A stretch of 64,000 bases of DNA. It comes from Endozoicomonas sp965261315 (lineage in GTDB: Bacteria; Pseudomonadota; Gammaproteobacteria; Pseudomonadales; Endozoicomonadaceae). The notes under the pieces were generated by a model, which was not told the DNA's origin, did no database searches, and worked only from the letters and a program-made list of their open reading frames with translations. A program made the position numbers and the translations under genes. Position 1 is the first letter of the stretch. Each line of letters begins with the position of its first letter. Below are positions 26,201 through 35,915 of this stretch, piece by piece. The stretch lies in the NCBI GenBank assembly GCA_965261315.1, contig CBDHDM010000039.1, forward strand, positions 1-64,000, in the 5' to 3' direction.

Positions 26201-28123
26201 TTACTGCGATTTCCGGACGCGAATATACCATTCAGCCAGCAGTCGAACCTGCTTCTCGGTATAGCCACGCTCTACCATGCGTTTAACAAACTCGTTGTGT
26301 TTTTTCTGATCGTCATTACTGCCTTTGGCATTAAAGGAGATAACAGGTAACAGATCCTCAGTATTTGAGAACATCTTCTTCTCAATCACTGAGCGCATTT
26401 TTTCATAGCTGAGCCAGCTGGGGTTCATCCCATTATGGTTAGCCCTGGCCCTCAATACAAAGTTGACCACCTCATTACGAAAATCTTTTGGATTGGCGAT
26501 ACTGGCAGCCTTCTCTATTTTCTCCAGCTCATCATTAATCGCTGAACGATCAAGAATATCGCCCGTTTCAGGGTCGCGATACTCCTGATCCTGAATCCAG
26601 AAATCTGCATAGGTAATGTATCGGTCAAAAATGTTCTGTCCGTACTCTGAGTATGATTCAAGATAAGCGGTCTGGATCTCCTTACCCAGAGACTCAATGT
26701 ACTTAGGCGCCAGAAACTCCTTCACATACCGCAGATAGCGTTCATGTACTTCTTTGGGATATTGCTGCTGCTCTATCTGCTGTTCCAGTACATACAGCAT
26801 GTGAACCGGGTTGGCAGCGATTTCTGTGGGGTCAAAGTTGAAGACCTTCGAGAGGATCTTGAAAGCAAAACGGGTAGACAGACCTTCCATACCTTCATCA
26901 ACACCCGCTGAATCCTTATATTCCTGCAGCGGCTTGGCATTGGGGTCGGTATCTTTCAGGTTTTCGCCATCATAAATCCGCATTTTGGAATAGACATTGG
27001 AGTTGTCCGGCTCCTTGATACGGGACAATACCGTGAATTTCGCCAGCATTTTCAACGTATCGGGTGCACAAGGGGAGTCTTTCAGGGAGCTGTGGGCAAG
27101 AAGCTTCTCATAGATATGAATTTCTTCCGTAACCCGGGTGCAGTAGGGCACCTTGACGATGTTCACCCGGTCAATAAACGCTTCATTGGTTTTATTGTTT
27201 CTGAAGGTTTGCCACTCTGATTCATTGGAGTGAGCAAGAATAATCCCATTATACGGAATGGCTCCCAGACCTTCGGTACTGTTGTAATTCCCTTCCTGGG
27301 TCGCGGTCAGCAGTGGGTGCAGCACCTTGATAGGCGCCTTGAACATTTCCACGAACTCCATCATACCCTGGTTGGCACGACAGAGCGCACCTGAGAAGCT
27401 GTAGGCATCGGGGTCATCCTGGGAATATTCTTCAAGCTGCCGTATATCGACTTTACCGACCAGACTGGAAATATCCTGGTTGTTCTCATCACCCGGTTCA
27501 GTCTTGGCAATCGCGACCTGATTGAGAATACTGGGGTGCAGCTTAACCACCTTGAATTTGGTAATGTCGCCACCAAACTCATTCAAACGCTTCACAGCCC
27601 AGGGCGACATAATCCCACCCAGATAACGATTAGGAATGCCATACTCTTTTTCCAGAATATCGGCATCTTCTCCGGGGTTAAACAGGTTCAAAGGGGATTC
27701 AAAAACCGGTGAGCCCTTGATGGCATAAAGCGGTACTTTTTCCATCAAAGCCTTGAGCCGTTCTGCCAGAGAGGATTTACCCCCACCTACCGGACCGAGC
27801 AAATAGAGAATCTGCTTCTTTTCCTCAAGCCCCTGAGCCGCGTGCTTAAAATAAGAAACAATCTGATCTACCGCTTCTTCCATTCCATAAAACTCACGGA
27901 AAGCCGGGTAACGTTTGATCAGTTTGTTGGAAAATATACGACTGAGTCTTGAGTCTCTGGAGGTATCAACCATCTCAGGTTCACCAATGGCCATCAGCAT
28001 ACGCTCGGCCGCACTGGCATATGCAGAAGAATCTTGCTTGCATAATGCCAGGTATTCCTGAATGGTCAGCTCTTCCTGCTGTGTAGATTGAAATCTCTGC
28101 TGATAATTATTGAAGATATCCAT
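26201..28123 (-). CDS. yeaG: PrkA-type serine protein kinase (YeaG)
   Basis: 640 residues from the ATG at 28123 (MDIFNNYQQRFQSTQQEELT), the expected family start and length; a longer frame upstream has no support. N-terminal AAA-like domain with Walker A LLGPVGGGKSSLAERLK and GLGAIPYNGIILAHSNESEW, then the PrkA C-terminal kinase-like region (KMRIYDGENLKDTDPN, LSTRFAFKILSKVFN). In E. coli YeaG with YeaH modulates nitrogen-starvation and stationary-phase responses. First gene of the operon; yeaH follows after 99 bp. The 515 bp upstream should hold its promoter. Confidence 0.95.
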   Translation of the reverse strand: MDIFNNYQQRFQSTQQEELTIQEYLALCKQDSSAYASAAERMLMAIGEPEMVDTSRDSRLSRIFSNKLIKRYPAFREFYGMEEAVDQIVSYFKHAAQGLEEKKQILYLLGPVGGGKSSLAERLKALMEKVPLYAIKGSPVFESPLNLFNPGEDADILEKEYGIPNRYLGGIMSPWAVKRLNEFGGDITKFKVVKLHPSILNQVAIAKTEPGDENNQDISSLVGKVDIRQLEEYSQDDPDAYSFSGALCRANQGMMEFVEMFKAPIKVLHPLLTATQEGNYNSTEGLGAIPYNGIILAHSNESEWQTFRNNKTNEAFIDRVNIVKVPYCTRVTEEIHIYEKLLAHSSLKDSPCAPDTLKMLAKFTVLSRIKEPDNSNVYSKMRIYDGENLKDTDPNAKPLQEYKDSAGVDEGMEGLSTRFAFKILSKVFNFDPTEIAANPVHMLYVLEQQIEQQQYPKEVHERYLRYVKEFLAPKYIESLGKEIQTAYLESYSEYGQNIFDRYITYADFWIQDQEYRDPETGDILDRSAINDELEKIEKAASIANPKDFRNEVVNFVLRARANHNGMNPSWLSYEKMRSVIEKKMFSNTEDLLPVISFNAKGSNDDQKKHNEFVKRMVERGYTEKQVRLLAEWYIRVRKSQ

Positions 28124-28637
28124 GCCTTCACCCGCCTTTGTCTGCTTGATTTCCTGAAACCGCTGTCTGAAACCGTTGTCAGGAACGTTTGACCGATAGC
28201 CACACTGGAAGCCCACCCCTCTCAGCATTAGGTATCGGCAGAGTCAGAACTTTGACCACATTTTTTTATAACTTTTGCAAACCTCCTCCAAATGACAAAA
28301 AAGCAATGGGAACCGATTCTAAAAGCTATAGAAAAACATGACATAAAGTACCTGTCAGACAATCCAGAGTGTCATGACCGGCAAAAGCGGGATACAAAAT
28401 TAAGTCTAAAAAATCTGACCTACATCCATGCATTTTTTATAACTAACTGGCTTCAATTCAGCATGCTGGCAGATATATTATTCTTCATTGCTCGCAACTT
28501 CTGATGGTCTGGCACTCAGCTTTCTCATCCTGAAAAAGCCGCCTGACAAGTACTACACAACCAAACATCCATTATTCACAACAGTGGTTTAGTCGTGCAG
28601 TTTTTCTTGCCCCAGATTTCATAATGTGGATTTTTAC
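28124..28637. other. 514-bp intergenic region upstream of prkA and downstream of the bkd operon
   Basis: A 70-codon plus-strand frame at 28292-28504 has no purine-rich ribosome site and no recognisable family and is not called. The region probably holds the prkA promoter and the 3' end of the bkd transcript; no clear terminator was seen. Confidence 0.4.
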
Positions 28638-29735
28638 TTACTTCTGCAACTGTTGAATCATTGCATGGAGAAAACGTGTAGCTTCACCGCCCGTCGCAGC
28701 ACGGTGATCAAACGACAGTGACAGAGGTAACACTCGGTGACTTTCAGGTTTACCTGAAATACTGACAATTTCATCCCTTAGGCGCCCAACACCAATAATA
28801 CAAACCATGGGGGGGACAACAACCGGCGTTGCATATTTTCCAGCAAATACGCCAAAGTTACTCAAAGTAATAGTGGCTCCCTGAAGCTCTGAATTTGGAA
28901 GGATCCTGTCTTTCACACCCTCTCTAAGTTCATTGATCCTTGTACGTACCGCCTCTTTTTCCATACGGGCAACATCACGTATAACCGGTACAAATAAGCC
29001 TTCTTCACTATCCACTGCCAAGCCAAGATCAACCGTATCATGAAGCTGCCGACTCAATGTAGAACCATCAAACCAGGCATTAAGCGCTGGCTCCACTTCA
29101 CAGGCAGTCGCAATAGCCTGAATGAGTCGAACGGTAATATCTTCTGTATCCAGCCAATGGTCGATATCCACATCATCAAACAGTGTTACTGGAACAACGG
29201 CAGCATGCGACTCTGCCATGGTCCGGGCCATGTGCTTTCGAACCCCCTTTAGGGGCTCAGCATTCTCTAATGAATAGGAGACAGGGCTGTCTATAGACCC
29301 GGCATTACGACGACTGGCAACAGAGCCCAGATCGACACTGAATTGTTCAGCGAGTGTCTGAAGGTTTTGTTGAGAGCTCCTGGCTGAAGATGCCTGTTGA
29401 TCCTGCCCTTCTGATGGTGATCCAATAATAAAGGATTCATCACTATTGGCCCTGGAATCATCACTGGCCAGCTTACCAACAACAGTTCCACTGTCTTCCT
29501 GGTCAGTTACAAACTCCACCAACGGGGCTCCAGTCAAAATGGTATCTCCGGGCTGGCCTCCTAAACGGGCAATAACGCCTGTACATGGAGCTGGAACCTC
29601 TACTATCGCCTTGGCCGTCTCTACCGAAACCATTGGTTGGTCTTCCTTAACACTGTCGCCTTCGTTGACATGCCACTCGACGATATCAGCTTCAGGAATA
29701 CCTTCCCCCAAATCAGGTAAATTAAAAAAACGCAT
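28638..29735 (-). CDS. bkdB: Branched-chain alpha-keto acid dehydrogenase E2 (acyltransferase)
   Basis: 365 residues, short for an E2. One lipoyl domain (1-80) with the lipoylated Lys in VETAKAIVEV, an Ala/Ser-rich linker, a weak peripheral-subunit-binding segment near 120-145, then the acyltransferase domain (LKGVRKHMARTMAESH, FAGKYATPVVVPPMVCIIGVGR, LSFDHRAATGGEATRFL). The usual catalytic HRxxDG appears as HRAATGG, with Thr for Asp; this variant occurs in other keto acid dehydrogenase E2 proteins from memory. Last gene of the bkd cluster, 40 bp after E1 beta. E3 (lipoamide dehydrogenase) is not in the window. Confidence 0.9.
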   Translation of the reverse strand: MRFFNLPDLGEGIPEADIVEWHVNEGDSVKEDQPMVSVETAKAIVEVPAPCTGVIARLGGQPGDTILTGAPLVEFVTDQEDSGTVVGKLASDDSRANSDESFIIGSPSEGQDQQASSARSSQQNLQTLAEQFSVDLGSVASRRNAGSIDSPVSYSLENAEPLKGVRKHMARTMAESHAAVVPVTLFDDVDIDHWLDTEDITVRLIQAIATACEVEPALNAWFDGSTLSRQLHDTVDLGLAVDSEEGLFVPVIRDVARMEKEAVRTRINELREGVKDRILPNSELQGATITLSNFGVFAGKYATPVVVPPMVCIIGVGRLRDEIVSISGKPESHRVLPLSLSFDHRAATGGEATRFLHAMIQQLQK

Positions 29736-29775
29736 GGCTATACCTTTTTATTCTGAAAATGGTTCTGTGAGCCTT

Positions 29776-30771
29776 TTAATGTCTGGCCAAAGTCCGGATG
29801 GCTGCCCTCACAATATCATCAGCCTGCGGTAGGTAATGATCTTCCATCCGGTAGTACGGCATCGTAGTGTCAAATCCGGTGACTCGTTCCACGGGTGATG
29901 CAAGGTCATCAAATGCTCTCTCCATCAGACCAGCCATGATCTCGGCACCAACTCCGAAACTTCGACAGGCCTCATGAACTACCACGCAACGGCCTGTCTT
30001 CCTGACCGATGTCAGAATGGTTTCCATATCCAATGGCTTAATAGTGGCAACATCAATCACTTCCACAGCAATGCCATGGTTTTGCAGAATATTGGCGGCC
30101 TCCATAGTTTCTCTGATGGAAGCGCCCCAGCTCACCAGAGTGACATCCTGCCCTACTTTCAATGTAAAACAGGTATCCAGAGGCAGCACGCCATCAGAAG
30201 CATCGCTGGATACATCGATGCTCTGTTTACTGGCTCTGTAAATACGTTTTGGCTCAAGGAAAATCACCGGATCCGGCTCATTAATGGCTGAGCGCAGCAA
30301 ACCATATGCCCTTACCGGGGAAGAAGGGATAACCACTCGTAGTCCAGGGATATGGGCAAACAGCGCTTCTGTACTTTCGGAGTGATGCTCCGGTGCATGA
30401 ATACCGCCACCAAAAGGTGCCCGTAACACCAGTGGGCAGGCCAGACGTCCACGGGTTCGGTTCCTCATGCGTGCTGCATGGCAGATCAGCTGCTCCATGG
30501 CAGGAAAGATAAACCCCATAAACTGTATTTCAGCTACAGGCTTCATCCCCTGGGCAGCCATACCAACACTGATTCCGGCAATCAGGGTCTCAGCCAGCGG
30601 AGTATCCATTACCCGTTTTAAGCCATATTTATCCCGTAACCCCTGAGTCGCCCGAAAAACACCTCCATTGATGCCTATATCTTCTCCCAGAAGCACTACA
30701 TCAGGGTCTGATGCCATCGCGTGATCAAGTGCCAGGTTAACAGCCTCAACCATGGTCAGTTTATTATCCAT
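29776..30771 (-). CDS. bkdA2: Branched-chain alpha-keto acid dehydrogenase E1 beta
   Basis: 331 residues from the ATG at 30771, chosen over the in-frame Met at 30792 because GGAGGT lies at the right distance. The transketolase-like pyrimidine-binding domain has LGEDIGINGGVFRATQGL, DTPLAETLIAGISVGMA, VAEIQFMGFIFPAMEQL and HAPEHHSES; the C-terminal domain has VTLVSWGASIRETMEAA. It forms the alpha2-beta2 E1 that decarboxylates branched-chain 2-oxo acids using thiamine diphosphate. The start lies within the last codons of E1 alpha (8-bp overlap), so the two are coupled. Confidence 0.94.
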   Translation of the reverse strand: MDNKLTMVEAVNLALDHAMASDPDVVLLGEDIGINGGVFRATQGLRDKYGLKRVMDTPLAETLIAGISVGMAAQGMKPVAEIQFMGFIFPAMEQLICHAARMRNRTRGRLACPLVLRAPFGGGIHAPEHHSESTEALFAHIPGLRVVIPSSPVRAYGLLRSAINEPDPVIFLEPKRIYRASKQSIDVSSDASDGVLPLDTCFTLKVGQDVTLVSWGASIRETMEAANILQNHGIAVEVIDVATIKPLDMETILTSVRKTGRCVVVHEACRSFGVGAEIMAGLMERAFDDLASPVERVTGFDTTMPYYRMEDHYLPQADDIVRAAIRTLARH

Positions 30772-31888
30772 TATGATGACCTCCGGAAGCATTCAGTTTT
30801 TCCTGACGTATCTGCTCTCTTGCCAGTGCCTCTTGCTTCTGATGAGCCAGCTGGGCCGGCATGTTTGCATAGTGATAATCAAACAGATCTTCAATTTTAG
30901 GGAGAGGAGTATTCAAATACGTTTGGACAGCTACATCAATCAGGCGATCAGCTTCTTCTTTTAAAGCCTGCTCTTTACGCTCATCCCATAAACCACGATG
31001 GTGTAAAAAGTTACGCAGTCGTTTGATGGGTTCTTTTTTCCAGGCATCTTTGAGCTCCTCGCTCCCCCGGTAGCGACTGGCATCATCCGCAGTAGTGTGA
31101 TCACAAAGGCGGTAGCTGATGGCTTCTATAACGGTCGCGCCCTTACCCTGCCGAGCCCGTTCGATCGCCGCACTGATCACATCATGAAGAGCAATAACGT
31201 CATTACCATCCACCTGAAAAGATGGTAAGCCTGCAGCCACCCCCTTCTGAGCCAACGTTGGTGCGCCTGACTGTATCTTCCGTGGAACCGAAATGGCCCA
31301 TTGATTGTTGTTAATGATATAGACCACCGGTAGCTGCCATGCACCCGCCAGGTTAAGCGCTTCACCAAAATCGCCTTTCGATGTTGCACCATCACCCAGG
31401 GCACACAATGCAACCCCCAGAGGATCACCCGCCTCATGTCGGATTTTAATAGCCGTAGCGATACCAGCGGCATGGCCAGCCTGAGTTGCGATGGGGACAC
31501 AATTAGGTAGATCCTGTCCCCAGGCAGGGCTGGCACTGCCTCGCTCATCCCCTCCCCAATAGAGCATGACATCACTCAAAGGGATACCTCTTCTCATCAA
31601 CCCCGGGAGGTCTCGATAATAAGGTATCAGCACATCATCTTTTTCAAGCAGCGCAGCGCAGACGGTGCTGATGGCTTCCTGACCAAGGCAGGAAGGGTAA
31701 GTCCCCATCTTTCCTGTGCGTTGCAGAGCTACCGCTTTCTGATCCCCCTGCCGGGCAATTACCATAGTCCGATAGTAATCAATGAGAATATCTTCGTTGT
31801 TCACCCATGCCGGAAGATTTTTGAGAACTTCTCCTTCGGCATCAAGAAACTGTTCCATAGGAAGCATGTTATTTTCGGTGGAATCCAT
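30764..31888 (-). CDS. bkdA1: Branched-chain alpha-keto acid dehydrogenase E1 alpha
   Basis: 374 residues with strong AGGAGGGGG upstream. Thiamine-diphosphate motif GDGATSKGDFGEALNLAGAWQLPVVYIINNNQWA (GDG...NN), FQVDGNDVIALHDV, and the phosphorylation-loop-like YRLCDHTTADDASRY. The N-terminal segment (LIDYYRTMVIARQGDQKAVALQRTG) is typical of branched-chain rather than pyruvate E1 alpha. With E1 beta it forms the decarboxylase. Second gene of the operon, 15 bp after the amino acid dehydrogenase, which supplies its 2-oxo acid substrates from Leu, Val and Ile. Confidence 0.94.
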   Translation of the reverse strand: MDSTENNMLPMEQFLDAEGEVLKNLPAWVNNEDILIDYYRTMVIARQGDQKAVALQRTGKMGTYPSCLGQEAISTVCAALLEKDDVLIPYYRDLPGLMRRGIPLSDVMLYWGGDERGSASPAWGQDLPNCVPIATQAGHAAGIATAIKIRHEAGDPLGVALCALGDGATSKGDFGEALNLAGAWQLPVVYIINNNQWAISVPRKIQSGAPTLAQKGVAAGLPSFQVDGNDVIALHDVISAAIERARQGKGATVIEAISYRLCDHTTADDASRYRGSEELKDAWKKEPIKRLRNFLHHRGLWDERKEQALKEEADRLIDVAVQTYLNTPLPKIEDLFDYHYANMPAQLAHQKQEALAREQIRQEKLNASGGHHNG

Positions 31889-31902
31889 TATTGCCCCCTC
31901 CT

Positions 31903-32949
31903 TTATGCCGTCAGCTGTGAAGAGTCATCGCCATAAACAATGGCTTCGGCCATTTGGTCAGCGATAACACTGGCTGGTAAACCAACCTGGTTCTGGCGAC
32001 TGAAAATCTGCAGCAGCGTATCGTGAATGCCTTTAAGTCTTCTTTGCATATCACTCTGACTACTCTGCAAATACGTCATGGCAACAAAAATCAGCCCACC
32101 AGAATTAATCAGGTAGTCAGGCGCAAAGAGAATCTCTCGATCAAAAAGGGCAAGCCCATCCTGCTCAGTTAACAACTGATTATTGGCTGAGCCTGCAACA
32201 GCTGCACATTGAAGCTGACCAATCGTCTGGCTATTCAGCACACCACCAAGTCCACAGGGACAGAACAGGTCGCAGGTAACGCCGTATATCTCATCCGGTG
32301 CCACTGCGATGGCACCAAACTCTCTAACACACTGATCAACACGCTGTTGATTGATATCAGCCACAATCAGTTGAGCACCATCGCTGTACAGCCGTTCACA
32401 GAGTGCGTATCCCACATTCCCCAGCCCCTGCACGGCGACTCTCAATCCTTTCAGATTATCCGGCAGTGCGGGGTGGGCTTTCAGGCAGGCAAGCACACCA
32501 TAATAAACCCCTTCAGCAGTAAACGGAGCGGGACTTCCACAGGAAGAAGTGCAGGTTACGTGGGGAGACTGAGTAGCAATGGTGTCCATATCAGCGACCG
32601 TTGTGCCACTATCCATAGCGGTGGCATAGCGCCCCCCAAGTTCATTGAGAAATCGCCCAAAAGCTTCGAAAAGGGCTTTTCGGTCATAGTCACCCTCAGG
32701 TTCCATAATGACCGCTTTACCTCCCCCGAGCTCAAGACCGGCAAGGGCCGACTTGTAGCTCATTCCCCGGGCAAGGCGAATAGCATCAGTAATAGCTTCA
32801 TTTGAAGAAGAGTAAGGAATAATTCGACAGCCACCGAGGGCAGGTCCCCTGCGGGTACTGTGAATGGCGATGACGGATTTGAGGCCGGATGCTTCATCAA
32901 ATTTGCAATGCAGGTCATTGATGCGCGCCTCAGTAATCTGTCTGAACAT
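31903..32949 (-). CDS. ldh: Leucine/valine (Glu/Leu/Phe/Val-family) dehydrogenase
   Basis: 348 residues from the ATG at 32949 (MFRQITEARINDLH), with GGAGGGATCC upstream; the longer frame is unsupported. Catalytic Lys in LAGLELGGGKAVIME, MDSGTTVADMDTIA, and the Rossmann motif VAVQGLGNVGYALCERL for NAD binding, followed by CDLFCPCGLGGVLN and APDYLINSGGLI. It oxidatively deaminates branched-chain amino acids to 2-oxo acids and ammonium. First gene of the bkd operon, so pathway order and gene order agree. The lrp gene nearby may respond to the same amino acids. Confidence 0.93.
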   Translation of the reverse strand: MFRQITEARINDLHCKFDEASGLKSVIAIHSTRRGPALGGCRIIPYSSSNEAITDAIRLARGMSYKSALAGLELGGGKAVIMEPEGDYDRKALFEAFGRFLNELGGRYATAMDSGTTVADMDTIATQSPHVTCTSSCGSPAPFTAEGVYYGVLACLKAHPALPDNLKGLRVAVQGLGNVGYALCERLYSDGAQLIVADINQQRVDQCVREFGAIAVAPDEIYGVTCDLFCPCGLGGVLNSQTIGQLQCAAVAGSANNQLLTEQDGLALFDREILFAPDYLINSGGLIFVAMTYLQSSQSDMQRRLKGIHDTLLQIFSRQNQVGLPASVIADQMAEAIVYGDDSSQLTA

Positions 32950-33362
32950 GACGGGATCCCTCCGTATGTTGCAGAGCAGTAGGCTCTGGTTCAATGCCTT
33001 ATCTATCGGCCTTCCCGGGGTGAGGGTAAGCTAACAAACAGGGCTATTTATTTTTATTCTATACGGTAGAGCTTTAATCACGATCAGCTTATAAAGCTCA
33101 ATTAACCACCAGGCTTTTTCATAATGCCTTATTCGATTACAGAGGAAATTCTGTACGGTTGTCAACAGCCAAGATGTTATAAAAAACTTTACCCCCTCCC
33201 CTCATTGGCCGCTATTTAAATCCAGTAATTGTCCTCATAGTTTCCGATCCTGACAGTATAGTTTCACTGGACCTGGCTACCGGAAAGTTATGTAAAAGAT
33301 GCATTTTGAAAACAAAAAGTGATAACGTAGTTCTTCCTTCCCGCTAATGCACGGAGGCTAAA
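32950..33362. other. 413-bp divergent intergenic region (bkd operon / PilZ gene)
   Basis: Should hold the divergent promoters of ldh-bkd and the PilZ gene. AT-rich; no operator could be assigned with confidence and no coding frame is supported. Confidence 0.4.
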
Positions 33363-33746
33363 ATGTCGCAAAATACGCAGGAAAAGCGCCGATTTCCGAG
33401 AAAATCACTAAAAAAAACCGCTGAAGTTCTCGATAACGACACCGGTCTATCCATTGGCATTCTTGAAGATGTCTCAAAGGGAGGCTTCAGCATTCTGACA
33501 GATCAGGGGGTACGTCCTTCTGAAACCAGAAATGTAACCCTGGTACTCCCTGGCCCGCAATCTGCCTCACAAGAGAGCGCCTATCGAGTATCGCTGACAG
33601 CAGAATGTGTCTGGTGCCAAACCATCAGTGAACGAGCCGATTTTGCTGCTGGCTTTGTGTTACGGACGATTGAAGATCAGGACGAAGTCGCTCTGAATTA
33701 TTATATTCGGGACTATCAGGTAGCAGGTGAGCCTCAGAAAGTTTAA
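33363..33746 (+). CDS. PilZ-domain protein
   Basis: 127 residues in a single PilZ domain. The c-di-GMP-binding N-terminal motif RxxxR is present as EKRRFPRKSLKK, followed 30 residues later by the second motif as DVSKGGFSIL (D/N-x-S-x-x-G). A C-terminal beta-barrel (VSLTAECVWCQ, FAAGFVLRTI) completes the fold. Both ligand motifs are present, so it probably binds cyclic di-GMP and passes the signal to an unknown partner, perhaps in motility or surface attachment. It is monocistronic, facing lrp. Confidence 0.85.
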   Translation: MSQNTQEKRRFPRKSLKKTAEVLDNDTGLSIGILEDVSKGGFSILTDQGVRPSETRNVTLVLPGPQSASQESAYRVSLTAECVWCQTISERADFAAGFVLRTIEDQDEVALNYYIRDYQVAGEPQKV

Positions 33747-33800
33747 TAAGCCTTTCTGGGGACACCCAAAGTTAGCAGGTAACGCTACTAACCATAAAGA

Positions 33801-34289
33801 TTAATCTGCAATAGGGAGACTGAGTGTTTCCTTAAGCTCTTCCATCACGATATAACTCTTCGACTCTCGAACACCCGGTAGCTTTAAAAGAATATCCCCT
33901 AACAGCTCTCGATAAGAGGCCATTTCCGAAATCCTTGCCTTAACCAGATAATCAAAATGGCCTGAGACCAAATGACATTCCAACACGTTGGGCAGCTTGA
34001 TCACAGCCTTGCGGAAGTCATCAAAAATATCTGCTGACTTGGTGTACAGGCTGATTTCAACAAAAACGAGAAGCCCTGCCTGAAGGTACTTCGGGTTCAA
34101 GCGCGCGGAATAGCCCTGAATAATACCTTCCCTTTCCAGGCGCTTGACTCGCTCCATACAGGGCGTGGTACTCAACCCGACCTTATCCGCCAGCTCTACA
34201 TACGATATACGCCCCTGCTCCTGCAAGGTACGGAGAATATTGCGATCGATACGATCCAACTGGCGGACAACTTCTTTTCGGCTTCTCAT
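33801..34289 (-). CDS. lrp: Leucine-responsive regulatory protein Lrp
   Basis: 162 residues. The N-terminal helix-turn-helix (LDRIDRNILRTLQEQGRISYVELADKVGLSTTPCMERVKRLEREGII) and the C-terminal RAM effector domain (GLLVFVEISLYTKSAD..., VLECHLVSGHFDYLVKARI) are the Lrp layout. The sequence is close to Lrp itself rather than a generic AsnC member. Lrp is a global regulator that senses leucine as octamers and hexadecamers. It lies near the branched-chain catabolic operon, which it might control; that link is inferred from position only. Confidence 0.9.
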   Translation of the reverse strand: MRSRKEVVRQLDRIDRNILRTLQEQGRISYVELADKVGLSTTPCMERVKRLEREGIIQGYSARLNPKYLQAGLLVFVEISLYTKSADIFDDFRKAVIKLPNVLECHLVSGHFDYLVKARISEMASYRELLGDILLKLPGVRESKSYIVMEELKETLSLPIAD

Positions 34290-34725
34290 GATTTCAGTCG
34301 TTTTTTGACAATGCGTGCTCAGACACTAATAAAAGTGGAACACGATAGAATAAGGGATTGGTGAGGTTTGTATTCATCTTTTTTAAGACAGCCCTGATAA
34401 GACAACCGTTCTTCTAATGTCAATGGGCAAATCACCTCCGGCTGAGGGAGGTTAGGGCACGAATGATGAATCTGCAAGTGAGCATTACTAATATCTTCTA
34501 TCAGGGTTTATCGCAAAACCATTTTCAATCTTTGCATTTTTATGGACAATGCGCGGGCTTTTCACTTCCTTGAGGGTTTGAAGGCTCTTTTCATAAGCCA
34601 AAAACGCATTATGGCTACAAGCGATCCCGTGTTTCTGACGATAAACTTATGTCAGCTGAGCCTATTAAAGCACAATCACCGGGTTCTACCCTGTTCTTTA
34701 TATTCCGGGCTGGAGAAAATTTTAG
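34290..34725. other. 436-bp intergenic region upstream of lrp and potG
   Basis: Divergent control region. A hairpin ACCTCC-GGCTGAG-GGAGGT lies near 34434-34452. The 86-codon frame starting at 34542 overlaps potG and has no family resemblance, so it is not called. No potF gene is present here. Confidence 0.45.
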
Positions 34726-35886
34726 ATGAGTACAGCATCTGTCTCCCCGAAACATTCCCCAATGCCATCGACTCCGCAGACAAAGGGTCGCTCAGGCAAT
34801 GAGATACTGGTCAGAATTGACCAGGTCACCAAAAAGTTTGATGACGTTATCGCTGTTGATAATGTCAGTCTGAACATTAGAAAGGGTGAGATTTTTGCGC
34901 TGCTGGGTGGCTCGGGATCTGGAAAATCGACCTTGCTGAGGATGCTGGCGGGTTTCGAAACACCGTCAGAGGGTAACATTTACCTCGATGGGCAGAACAT
35001 TACCCATCTGCCTCCGTATCTGCGCCCAATCAATATGATGTTTCAGTCCTATGCACTCTTTCCTCACATGACCGTGGAGCAGAATGTTGCTTTCGGGTTA
35101 AGACAGGATCGTTTGCCGAAGGACCTTATTGCCGAGCGCGTTGAAGTGATGCTGAAACTGGTGCATATGGAAAAATATGCCCGTCGCAAGCCACACCAGC
35201 TCTCAGGCGGTCAGCGTCAGCGTGTAGCCCTGGCGAGAAGCCTGGCAAAGCGCCCCAAGCTGCTGCTGCTGGACGAGCCCATGGGTGCGCTGGATAAAAA
35301 GCTGCGCAGCCGCATGCAGCTCGAGGTGGTGGATATCATCGAAGAGGTGGGCGTAACCTGCATCATGGTGACTCATGATCAGGAAGAAGCCATGACCATG
35401 GCTGAACGTATTGGCATCATGGACGCAGGCTGGATTGTGCAGGTGGGTACGCCCATCGATATCTATGAAAATCCAAATAGCCGCATGACTGCCGAGTTCA
35501 TTGGCTCCGTCAACATGTTCGAAGGTGAGATCACCGAAGAAGAGGCCGGATACGTCATTATTCAATCGCACCAGATCCAACAGCCTATCTATATTGGCCA
35601 CGGCATCATGGCACCACTTGAAGACCGCAAGGTCTGGATTGCAGTGCGCCCTGAAAAAACCATGGTGACCAGAGAGCAACCGGAAGGCAACTACAACTGG
35701 AGCCGGGGTGTCGTTCATGACATTGCCTATCTGGGAGGCCACTCGGTTTATCATATCCGGCTGCCATCCGGCATGATGGTTCAGTCCAATATGGCCAATG
35801 TTATTCGTACCGCCGATAACCCCACCTGGGGTGATGATGTATTTATCAGCTGGGATGATGACAGTGGTGTCGTCCTGAATAGCTGA
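34726..35886 (+). CDS. potG: Putrescine/polyamine ABC transporter ATP-binding protein
   Basis: 386 residues. ABC ATPase with Walker A LLGGSGSGKSTLLRML, Q-loop FQSYALFPHMTVEQNV, signature LSGGQRQRVALARSLA, Walker B KLLLLDEPMGALD, and switch His in VTHDQEEAMTMA. A C-terminal regulatory OB-like (TOBE) domain follows (FIGSVNMFEGEI, VWIAVRPEKTMV). The length and C-terminus fit PotG of the putrescine importer better than PotA. potH and potI follow, potH after about 30 bp. The N-terminal 25 residues are a variable extension. Confidence 0.92.
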   Translation: MSTASVSPKHSPMPSTPQTKGRSGNEILVRIDQVTKKFDDVIAVDNVSLNIRKGEIFALLGGSGSGKSTLLRMLAGFETPSEGNIYLDGQNITHLPPYLRPINMMFQSYALFPHMTVEQNVAFGLRQDRLPKDLIAERVEVMLKLVHMEKYARRKPHQLSGGQRQRVALARSLAKRPKLLLLDEPMGALDKKLRSRMQLEVVDIIEEVGVTCIMVTHDQEEAMTMAERIGIMDAGWIVQVGTPIDIYENPNSRMTAEFIGSVNMFEGEITEEEAGYVIIQSHQIQQPIYIGHGIMAPLEDRKVWIAVRPEKTMVTREQPEGNYNWSRGVVHDIAYLGGHSVYHIRLPSGMMVQSNMANVIRTADNPTWGDDVFISWDDDSGVVLNS

Positions 35887-35915
35887 TCAATCAGCGCTAC
35901 CCTTATACAGTATTT

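Noticed and set aside
28292..28504. 70-codon plus-strand frame between prkA and the bkd operon
   Set aside because: Preceded by pyrimidine-rich sequence, no family, hydrophobic end typical of AT-rich chance frames.
34434..34452. Riboswitch or terminator upstream of potG
   Set aside because: Only a short hairpin with no conserved aptamer core or U-tract was seen.
34542..34802. 86-codon plus-strand frame upstream of potG
   Set aside because: Overlaps the potG start in another frame, no ribosome site or recognisable family; probably chance.
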